The position numbers were made by a program, and so were the translations under genes. The notes beneath the pieces are model-generated. The model was given only the letters and a program-made list of their open reading frames with translations. It searched no databases and was not told the DNA's origin. From the NCBI GenBank assembly GCA_022225965.2, contig JAKJXP020000027.1, positions 372,001-436,000 on the forward strand: a DNA stretch of 64,000 nt, written 5' to 3'. Shown piece by piece: positions 1-9,170 of the stretch; the first letter of the stretch is position 1; each line of letters opens with the position of its first letter. Source of the stretch: Diatrype stigma (lineage: Eukaryota; Ascomycota; Sordariomycetes; Xylariales; Diatrypaceae).

Positions 1-1
1 G

Positions 2-601
2 GACCGCCTGCGCGACGACATGAAGACCCTTAAGGGCGCCATCCCCGGCGCCATGGCTGCCCACAAGGACTTTACCGACGGCCGCCTCAAGGAGATCGCC
101 TCTGAGGTCCGGAGCCTCAAGGCCCTGATCGGCCAGAGGATGAATGCCCCCCCGGCTCCTGCTCCGGCCCCTGCTCCCTCTGTTGCCCCCACCCTTACCG
201 CCTCCCCGACTACCACCACCCCTACAACGACGACAAGCAGCAACTTCCTCCGACCCACAACCAACGGCAGCGCGGCTCCCCTTAGCAGTCCCGCTACTGC
301 CACCGGCACCCCGAGCTCCAGCTCAGCCCCCGCCAAGGAGAACGGGAGTGCCGCCAACAACGGAGACGGAGGCGCCTCAGTGTCCTCCCCCACCGCCGGC
401 AAGCAGGACTATCTCTCCTCACTCGGCGGGCGCTCCAGTCCCTTCGGAAGCGGCGCGCCCGCCGGCAAGGCTTCCATCCCTGCGTGGCAGCTCGCAGCCG
501 CCAAGAGCTCCGACCCCACCAGCACCGCCGGCGCCGCCGGCGGAGCTTCCTCCTCAACTGCAACGGCGGCCCAGCCAACGCAGGCGGGAAGCAGTTCGTA
601 G
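2..601 (+). CDS. PEX14: Peroxin-14 (peroxisomal docking protein), 3' end only
   Basis: This is the last ~199 codons of a gene whose start lies left of the window; the frame is open from base 2 to the TAG at 599-601. The visible part begins with a helical segment containing LKEIASEVRSLKALIGQR, which resembles the end of the Pex14 coiled coil. A long Pro/Ala/Thr/Ser-rich disordered tail follows, and near the C-terminus is an IPAWQLA motif that I recall as a conserved feature of filamentous-fungal Pex14. In the family, Pex14 sits on the peroxisomal membrane and docks the Pex5/Pex7 cargo receptors. The N-terminal receptor-binding domain and membrane segment are outside the window, so the call rests on the tail alone. 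Another Pro/Ala-rich coiled-coil protein is the main alternative. Confidence 0.6.
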   Translation, partial: DRLRDDMKTLKGAIPGAMAAHKDFTDGRLKEIASEVRSLKALIGQRMNAPPAPAPAPAPSVAPTLTASPTTTTPTTTTSSNFLRPTTNGSAAPLSSPATATGTPSSSSAPAKENGSAANNGDGGASVSSPTAGKQDYLSSLGGRSSPFGSGAPAGKASIPAWQLAAAKSSDPTSTAGAAGGASSSTATAAQPTQAGSSS

Positions 602-2123
602 GATAATTAATGATAATACTTGGGTACAGCTAGTACGGGGGTGGAGGAGGAAACTGACGAACCGACCACCAACCTGATCCAAACTATGTAGTTACAGGGT
701 TGGATTGGATCCACATGCGTGACGGAAGGGATGGATGGATGGACGGATGGATGGATACGTTTTGTTTTTGTCTTGTAAAAATACAGCAAATTAAGTAAGT
801 GACTAGTTGCTTGGTTGATCGTTTGATTGATCGCGAGCCAAGTCGGAAATTGGGCATGGATTACTGTACCGAATTATTATTAAATGCACAGGGAGGGTTT
901 TACATTTACAGCGTTATTGGATCGTTTGTATGTGTTTGGACTCCTGGACCTGCCTTCGTAGTAATTCACTTGACAGCGCGGCGATTATACTTAGATATAT
1001 GATAGATACGAATGCCGATCTCATCTCCTAACCTTGACCTGCATCAATACTAATGGACTGGAAGATGATCATATCATGTATGCAAAACCTAATGGCCAGG
1101 AACATCGCTGTCGTGGGCGTGGGAATGGTCTGGACCTGAAATCTATGCGCAATGCCTCTGTTTTACTAATACTAATCTAAACCACGCAGACATGTCCAAT
1201 TCGTTACCCGAATCATATCGGACATATCCTAATTATACTCACTTTTAAGTATATCGCATTTATTCGCTGCACAGATCTCTTGCCTCGTTGTACAGATCTC
1301 TTGCTCCGGCTTCGAGGATCCGCTGAGACTGAGACATCACATATGCTTAGCTAGGCAGTGCCGAGGCCCAACTAGCAGTCGTAAGTGGCCGGATTTCTAA
1401 GCGATCTGAACAGCGGCGAGATGACAGGGGTGCAAGCAAAGCCGTGTCTTCAGCTTGGGACGAATGACACTGGCGTCATGACTCTTTTTCACATGGCGTC
1501 GGATTTGCCTCCAGCTCATCACAGCCTTTACATCCACGTTGCCGCCGGCTGCTGGTTACAGCTCATTTTATTGTAAGTATAGCTTAATAACGGGGCCGGG
1601 GTCGAGAGCTGGTCCAAAGGATGGCAGGGGATGTTTTGGCATACATACTTGGCTGCTCCAATGATATCATGTTCTCGGCAGTGCAACTACTACATTCAAG
1701 TACTTCTTAGGTATGATACTTATTTGCTACACCGATACGTGAAACCATTGGCAGTGGAGACCACGACGATACCTGAATACCTGCTTTAACCTGCTCTCAC
1801 AACCTGCTTTGGTATGTAGCGCAGCACCTTCAAATCACCCCCCTACTTAAACCCGTTGGGTACTTGGCTTCTTCAGATTCGTCTAAGTCATTTCGTGAAG
1901 AGTATATATCAGACCTAATCAACGAGCTCTTTGTGAATACTCGTCTACATTGCTTGTTATTCCATTATTGCCACTGCCGAGGCAGTCGAGGACTACTAAT
2001 TACCTAATTATAGAGCTACGCTAACGGCCATTTCTTATCAAGGCCCGTGAATACAAGCCGTTCGCCGTTGTTATTTACCACAACTCCTCCCCTAAACACT
2101 CACAGACAAACCAAATCGTCACC
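602..2123. other. Intergenic, no gene seen
   Basis: This is the 3' flank of the peroxin gene and the promoter side of the hydrolase. The only structure I see is a GGAT-type microsatellite near 729-757. Open frames here are short, lack family features and are not flanked by convincing splice sites. Confidence 0.6.
729..757. repeat. (GGAT)n microsatellite
   Basis: Imperfect tandem GGAT units (one GGAC variant) lie about 130 bases after the peroxin stop codon, probably in its 3' untranslated region. Confidence 0.8.
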
Positions 2124-3947
2124 ATGTCTACACAAGATACGGAGAAGACGCCGGGCTGGCTTGCGTCTCCGAAAATTCGAACACTTATAGCTGTTCTGCC
2201 TAAGCTGCCCCTGATTGTCAGGACTGCCCTGCTTCACTTTCTCAAGATATCAGAAGCCTCGCAGTACTTGGACATGAAGACCGAAGTGACAGTTTCGGTC
2301 ATGAGATCGTTCCTTAATCCCTCAAGACCCAGGTCCATCCTGGAAACTCAGGCGATGACTCTAAAAGACCCGGGCATCAAGGGGCGGATATGGGTCAGCA
2401 CAGTAGCCGCCGTGGTCCCCCCCGAGAATCATATCAGGGACACCCTCTTGGCCGTGATCGATGCCATGAGAGAAGACAGGTCCGGCGCGGGGCTATCCGG
2501 GATACCCGAGATCGCCCCCACAGAGGCAGAATGGACGGGGTACCGGGAAAAGGCCACGCCCGACACGACCCTGCCGCCCATCTCCGAGGCGGAGAAGTAC
2601 GAGGAGATGATGAAGGAGTGCAAGAGCTCCCCGACCATCCTGTACTTCCACGGCGGGGCGTATTATCTCTGCGACCCGAGCATGCATAGGCCTGTCACGA
2701 AGAAGCTGGCAAAGCTGACCGGCGGTCGTGTCTACTCTGTCCGCTACCGACTCGCGCCGCAACACCCTTTCCCCTCGGCTTTGCTGGACGCCCTGGTCTC
2801 GTATTTTACTCTTTTATACCCTCCCCCGGGGGCGGTCCACGAAGCCGTACCAGCTAGCGATATTGTGTTCGCCGGTGACAGGTAAGAAGAAAGACCACGA
2901 AAATACCCTCTTCGTACCAGCATGCCCGGCCCACCCCCCCCCCTTTCTTGGCGTTTTTCTTTGTAGCAGGAAAATCAACTCTACTGACGCACCAATCTTT
3001 TTGTTTGAATTTCAAACACACAGCGCGGGCGGTAATCTCAGTCTAGCGCTGTTGCAGACGATCCTGGAGATCCGGCGGCAGGGGCGGCAGATCACGTGGT
3101 TCGGCGAGGCGCGCGAGGTGCCGCTGCCGGCGGCGGCGACGGGCCTCTCGCCGTGGGTCGACATCGCGCAGAGCATGCCGTCGTGGGAGGCGAACGCGCG
3201 GTGGGACTACCTGCCGGCCCCGGCCTCCCACCAGAACCGGCAGCCCCCGCCCGACGCGGCCTGGCCGGCCAGCCCGCCCCGGAAGCACCTCTACGTCGAC
3301 GACGCGTACCTGCTGCACCCGCTCGTCAGCCTGCAGTTCGCCCCCGCGTGGGCCGGCGCCCCGCCCGTCTACGTCTCCTGCGGCTGGGAGTGCCTCGCGG
3401 ACGAGGGCCGCTTCGCCGCCGCGAAGATGGCAAGGGACGGCGTGAAGGTCGTGTTTGAGGAGGTGAGTTTGTTTTGTCGAAGCGCTGAGATCATACCCCG
3501 GACTCACTCACCCCCCTTCCCCTGCTTCTTGTTCCTCTCCCTGCTTTTGTGTGTCTATGGGGCATGTTCGGGTGGAACAGGCTCCTCCCAAAGCTGTTCT
3601 CCCTCTTCATTCTTTACATCTGTAACCTTACCTAGCAGTGACATTTGTGCTGACTCCAGATGCTCCAAACACAGTACGAGGCGATGCCGCACGTCGGTGC
3701 GATCCTCCTCGCGGGCTTGGAGGAGTCGCGGCGCAACATGCGGGGCTGGGCGGACTTCATCAGCACGGCCGTCGCGGATCCCAAGAAGATCGAGCCGAGC
3801 TTCACGACGGTCAGGGCGAAGACGCTCGAGGAGGTCGCGATCGACCCGGCGCGGCTCACGCCGTTCTCCGAGGACGACGTACGGCAGATGGCTCGCGATA
3901 GGGCCGGCCACGAGCCGCCGGTTCCCGAGGCGCGGGTCAAGTTGTAA
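2124..3947 (+). CDS. Alpha/beta hydrolase of the HSL (alpha/beta hydrolase-3) family
   Basis: Three exons (2124-2881, 3024-3462, 3660-3947) join in frame to give 494 residues. The first intron interrupts the nucleophile-elbow serine codon: AG before the intron and C after it restore GDSAGGN, with Ser253. An HGGA oxyanion-hole motif lies at 176-179. The likely catalytic acid is Asp379 in GWECLADEG and the likely base is His410 in EAMPHV. This is the layout of fungal steryl-acetyl-hydrolase or esterase-like HSL enzymes, which cleave carboxyl esters. There is no signal peptide, so a cytosolic or lipid-droplet location is likely. The start is the first ATG of the frame, in CACCATGTC context. The substrate cannot be read from sequence; family confidence is high. 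Confidence 0.88.
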
Positions 3948-5117
3948 TGAGATTGTACAGATAGATCGCACATATTGGTACCAGCGGATTGCCGTGAGCA
4001 TGTAGATACCTACGTGCGCAGATGGAGGACACGGGAATATATATAGTACATAATAATGAATAAGCGGATTTTGTAAATATCATATCACCTGGGTTTGAAT
4101 TCACACAATGTGTATGTAGCTGAGTGTCGACAGAGTATATTTTGTATTAGGTATTGACTGACGAAGTCCTCAATACTGGGGTTAGACAATGCATTGCAGT
4201 TTCCACATCCCAATGCAAGTGAACCGTCTAATGCGACCTGTATAATGCTGCCTCAATGTGAGCCCCTATGTAAGCCTCTCAATTCCGTGTCTCCTATGCA
4301 GCCCCCTATTCTTCAACACTATAACTAGTGGTCAAGCTAGTGCTGGCAATATGCGGATGCTAGAGTTAGCAAATACGCGAATGATTACCTAGCTACGTAC
4401 CTAGTTAAGTAAACCTCGATCGTTCGAGCCCGAATCCTTTACATAGTACTCGACCCCGACTATACTGCGCGAACACACCGCTAGTCTCCTCTCCCTATTA
4501 TAGTCGAAGGATTATATCCATGCAGGTGCACTTCTATGGGCTGCAGCTGGACGGTGGCCCAGCTGAGCTAGCCAGCTACCTCGTACCCCGTATACCTACC
4601 GCTTTACTATAATCTGCAAATGAGATCTCGCGGTCTCGAGACTTCGAGACCTCGGGACGTTGCTACCCGATCAGGTCACACAGCAGCTGCCAGCTACAGT
4701 TCCCAAGGGTCTTACATATTAGCGGTTCCATTTTCCCACGATATGCCCTCTTTTCATTAGCATGTATATCTCTATCTAATTTGTATGAGATGTAACAAGC
4801 CTGTATGCTGCCAATGCATAATTATCACCACATTTCTTCACTTTGGCCCTGGCTTTCGATGACTGGAGCAACGGGTAGATCACTGAAGCATGTAGCATTC
4901 TATATAAATTGTATGGGAGGTATATCGCTAACCTATTTGTGGCATATCGTGGGCCATATGGAGACGTTAACATGTAAGACCCTTCGCAACTGTAGTTACC
5001 CACCCTAGCTGCCGGGGTTCCATTCTGGTGGGACATGTGAAAGGTAGGTACCTATTCAGTATTATTATATACTACCTAGGTATATAAATAAGAGCTAACG
5101 AGTAGCCACCCATAGGA
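3948..5117. other. Intergenic, no gene seen
   Basis: Between the hydrolase stop and the inverted-repeat element I find no open frame with coding character. The sequence is AT-leaning with scattered CTAGGTA-type words that recur throughout the intergenic DNA of this window. Confidence 0.55.
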
Positions 5118-5133
5118 GCGATACGGGAGGTGG

Positions 5134-5220
5134 CAGACAATAATGTCCCCCCCCCGGAGGCCAAGAGTGTCCTGCTAGGGTATATAACAAGGCCTGTAAT
5201 TGGCTGAAGCAAAAAGTGTA
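5134..5220 (+). repeat. Left terminal inverted repeat
   Basis: This arm pairs with the reverse complement of 5986-6071. It contains a run of nine C where the right arm reads CTTCCCCC, which suggests slippage. Confidence 0.8.
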
Positions 5221-5985
5221 CTTCTTTCTTTTTTCGTAGTTTCGTACTAATCGAAGCTAACATATTATTAGCTGTATTAAAAAATTAATTCCATTTATAT
5301 TTAAAAAAACGTTATTAATGAAATATTTTAAAATGCTTTTATAATAATTTATAAAAGCTTTATATATTTAATTTTAATATAAGAATTATTTATTTATTTT
5401 AAAATTAATTATATAAAATAAAATTACTTTATAAATTTTCTTTATATTTTATATTATTAATAAAGCTTTTATAAATAATTATAAAAGCTTTTATAAGGGT
5501 TTTAAAACGATTTAATAAATATTTATAAAGGTTTTATATATATAACTTAAATATAATAATTAATTAATTATTATAAAATTAATTATATAATTTTCTTATA
5601 ATTTTATATTATTAATAAAGCTTTTATAAGTATTTTTAAAATGTTATATAAACGTTTATAAAAATTATAATAAATATTTATAAAAGCTTTATAAATTATT
5701 TTAATATATATTAATATAATATTTTATAACAAAATGCTAAAAGGCTAGCTACTTTATTAATAACCTTTTATATAACTACGATATAAAAGGTTAATAATAT
5801 TTATATAAGTTATATAAATAGCTTCTTATTTGCCTTTAAGTAAGTATATTATCCGGTATGCTTATATCTTTATATATTTATTAGCCATTAATATAAAAAA
5901 CTCGCTTAATAAATTAGGATTTACTTAACGCAAAAAAAAGTAAAAAGAAATAAGGTAATAACTTTTCTTTTAAAAATAAAGGAGG

Positions 5986-6071
5986 ACACTTTTTGCTTCA
6001 GCCAATTACAGGCCCTGTTACATACCCTAGCAGGATACTCTTGACCTCCGGGGGAAGGACATTATTGTCTG
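5986..6071 (-). repeat. Right terminal inverted repeat
   Basis: Inverted copy of 5134-5220. Its outer end lies 87 bases before the predicted start codon of the FAD oxidase, so it falls in that gene's promoter or 5' leader. Confidence 0.8.
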
Positions 6072-6157
6072 AGTACTCGCGATACGGGTGTTTTAGAGAT
6101 CTTCATCTCTTTTCTCCCCCTCCCCCTCCCCCTCTTGATCAAATAGATTACGCGAAT

Positions 6158-8461
6158 ATGGGTTACAAGCGGCTGACGACGGCAACGCTGTTCGCCCGAT
6201 TGCTCTCCGGCGTACTCGGGCTCGGACCGGGCGGCGAGGAGAACGGATCGATCGGAGGAGAGGATCCGCTCAGCGGACTTGCGCGGCGGGGGATCCATTC
6301 GGCTCGCCTCAACGAGCTGTACTTCCGCGCACCGAGCGGCGAGACGTGCGATTGCTCACTTGCGGTATGTACTCGTGCTCACCACGTATGGGAGAAGTGC
6401 ATAGCTAGTTATAATATATATATATATATGTTTATTACCTCACGATGTTACATGCGCGCCGGCTTCCCTCCCCGCCTCTGGCTCACTCACCCACTCACTG
6501 ACTCATTTCTGTGCACTTAGTGCTCGATCCTCACCACCGAGTTCGGCAAGCAGCAGGTCAGCACGGCGGACGACTCGGACGACCCGAGCGGCGGCTACGC
6601 GGCGGCGCAGTCGCGGTTCTGGTCGACGCAGCAGGCGCAGACGCGGCCGGCGTGCTTCTTCCGGCCGCGGAGCGCCTCGGACGTGTCGGCGCTGGTGCTG
6701 GTGGCGCGGGCGGCCTCGTGCCCGTTCGCGGCCAAGGGCGGCGGCCACGCCGCCTTCCCGGGAAGCTCCAACAGCGACGGCGGCATCACCGTCGACTTCG
6801 CCCCCCACATGGCCCAGGTCGTGCCCAGCGCCGACCGCCGCACCGTCTCCATCGGCCCCGGCAACACCTGGCTCCACGTCTACGAGACCCTCGCGCCCCA
6901 CAACCTGAGCGTGGTCGGCGGCCGCGTCGCGTCCGTCGGCGTCAGCGGGCTGCTGTTGGGTGGCGGCGTAAGTCAAAAATAACCCGTGCCTATTTACACC
7001 TACACCTAACAGTTCTGAGACCTCGAGGTGTCCCCCTGCCCCCTTTTCTCCCTTCCCCGTATAACTAACTACGTGTGACTGTGCTAACATCATGGGCCGC
7101 CCCTTTCCCCTGAAGCTATCCTTCTTCACCGGCCAGTACGGCTGGGCGTGCGACAACGTGGTCAACTACGAGGTGGTGCTCGCGTCGGGCGAGGTGGTGG
7201 ACGTGAGCGCGGACTCGCCGTCCTACGCGGACCTGTTCTGGGCGCTGAAGGGCGGCGGCGGCAACTTCGGCGTGGTGACGCGGTTCGACGTGCGCGCCTT
7301 CGAGCAGGGGCCCCTGATGTGGGGCGGCGACATCCGGTACGAGTTCCACAGCAGCCGGAAGGCCGTCGCCTCCGCGGTCGCGCGCTTCGCCGAGGGCGAC
7401 GGCGGCCACGGCGGCGGCGACCCCAAGGCCCACATGATCGCGTCGTACGCCTACGCGCAGGCCTGGGACATGTGGATCACGTCGCTGATGCTGGACCACG
7501 CGGATCCCTTACTGCTACCGGAGAACGAGGGCGGCCACCCCGCGGCGTTCGACGACTTCGTCCTGGCGGACCCGGCCCCGCTGCACAGCACGCTGCGGAC
7601 CAACTCGCTCGCGAACCTGACGCTGGACGTGGACGCGACCAGCCCGTTCGGGTTCCGCAACAGCTACTGGACGCTGACGACGGGGGTGGACGCGCAGCTG
7701 CTGGACGACATGGCCGAGGTGTTCGTGCAGGAGGTGGCGCCGCTGAAGGGCGTGCGCGACGTCATCCCGGCCATCTCGTTCCAGGTCGTCACGCGGTCGC
7801 AGCGCGCGGCCATGGCGCGCGCGGGTGGCGCGAACGCGAACGCGAACGCGCTGGGCGTCGGGGGCGAGGGCCAGGAGCCGCTGCTCTTGTTCGTCGTCTC
7901 GCTGCGCTGGGCGCTCGAGGAGGACGACGAGGCCGTACTGACGGCGTGCCGGAACATCGTCGAGCGGTCCGAGGCCTTGGCGAAGGAGCGGGGGCTGGAT
8001 CACCCCTATCTCTGGTACGTGTATAGCGAGCAGCAGTCCTTCCTTTATCAGGAGTCTCTCGTCTCCTCACTCATTCTCCCGTTCTTGGAGCATCCAAAAG
8101 CTAACTAACCTTCTTTTAGTACGTTCCGTGAAGCAATATTCAGCAGTAGCCAGTTTTAAGCTGGACATGTCCTTTTCTTTTCTTTTTTTCTTTTTCTTTC
8201 TTACCCGCCGTCTCCCCCACCCCTTCTATCTCTCCACTCGAAAGAAGGGTCAAGATAAAAAGAAGCCCAAGTATCCAAAACTAACTTGCAGCAGATATAA
8301 ACTACGCCAGCCAGTTCCAGGATGTGTTTACCGGCTACGGCCCGGAGAACAAGCAGAGACTGATAGAGATTGCGGAGAAGCACGACCCGACGGGGGTGTT
8401 CCAGAAGCTTCACCCGGGACACTTCAAGCTGAACGGGGCGCCTGCCGTATGGAAATATTAA
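6158..8461 (+). CDS. FAD-linked oxidase of the berberine-bridge-enzyme (FAD_binding_4 / BBE) type, last junction unresolved
   Basis: Exons 6158-6364, 6521-6967 and 7116-~8014 join in phase. The last exon (8292 or 8295 to 8461) carries the BBE C-terminus (NYASQFQD, YDP-like KHDPTGVF, KLHPGHFKL). The N-terminus may be a signal sequence. The FAD domain has KGGGHAAFPGSS, where His145 is the expected 8-alpha-histidyl FAD attachment site. It also has GRVASVGVSG with no Cys, so the second, cysteinyl FAD bond of bicovalent members is absent. Such enzymes oxidise alcohols, sugars or secondary-metabolite intermediates with O2. The third donor GTACGT leaves phase 2 but both acceptors need phase 1. A one-base indel at 8014-8015 or an extra small exon (8120-8127 fits) would be needed. 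Possible pseudogene; the family call is secure. Confidence 0.8.
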
Positions 8462-9170
8462 GACTGGGGTTGAGCTATTCGGGGTTCGAATCACAACTCG
8501 ACCATTCAATTCCTCAAACATACGTATCTTTATACGAAGTCAGTTTATATGGACTGCTGAAATGCTATGGGGATAAGCCACTACGGAGACAAGAGTCTCG
8601 TATGCCTTGTGGTGTCGTCAGTCACGATGTGGACTAGGAAGAGTCCCCGTAGACTACCTAGTGGACAGTGATGATGCACATATAGCAATGATATACAAGT
8701 AATTCGAAGAAAGACAGTTTCATCGCAACATCTCTCATGAAATACCCGTCACTATAATCATTCCTCATAACTCTTTTCATTACTTTCGTCTCTGGCCCCT
8801 TTAGGCGGAAAACGAAAAAAAGATACGGTGAGTAGGCAGAAAGAAAATGATCCGGGCTCTATTCTATGTATACATTGCTGTCAATCTCCAGTAACCCCGA
8901 CCATGACCGTGTCTAGATGCCAACCAATTCCCCGCTACTAAACCATAAAAGATGAGAAACCTCTAAGAAGGCAGGGCACATATATACCAACCCTCAAAAA
9001 GCCACCTAACTAAGCAAGTAAAGTACGCGTCAAGCCCGACAACCCAAGTCATTATTAGATTAGGCTTGGGCATCGAAAACAAACGCAAGAAACCAACTTA
9101 ACAGCAGGAACGGCATAGCGGCGGGTACGGTACACAGGCAGCGATTGGACCAGACCAGACCAAAACCAGC
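8462..9170. other. Convergent intergenic spacer
   Basis: Shared 3' flank of the FAD oxidase and the ATRR-like gene. No gene or repeat of note is seen. Confidence 0.55.

Larger units (their letters stand above)
5118..6088. mobile_element. RIP-degraded non-autonomous DNA transposon with long inverted repeats
   Basis: A sequence of about 87 bases at 5134-5220 recurs in inverted orientation at 5986-6071 with few mismatches, sharing for example CAGACAATAATGTCC at the outer ends and GCTTCAGCCAATTACAGGCC inside. The ~760 bases between the arms are almost pure A/T with many TTTATAAA and AAGCTTTTATAA words and no coding frame. That is the look of strong C-to-T mutation by RIP. The 10-mer GCGATACGGG stands at 5118-5127 and again at 6079-6088 in direct orientation, a candidate target-site duplication. 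Long arms plus a 9-11 base duplication would fit a Mutator-like element. However, the 6-8 bases between duplication and arms do not match each other well, so family assignment is tentative. No transposase remains. Confidence 0.72.

Noticed and set aside
2728..4005. 425-codon frame overlapping the hydrolase
   Set aside because: It reads through both introns, and its translation lacks the GDSAGG and MPH continuity that the spliced frame gives.
5993..6520. 175-codon frame starting inside the right transposon arm
   Set aside because: Its first ~55 codons are transposon arm and CT tract; the oxidase start at 6158 gives a sensible N-terminus.
7148..8026. 292-codon frame in the FAD oxidase region
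   Set aside because: It is the +1 shadow of exon 3, Arg/Gly-rich and without motifs.
8470..8510. GGGTTCGAATC resembling a tRNA T-loop
   Set aside because: Flanking bases do not form the T stem, and there is no matching A box or acceptor stem upstream.
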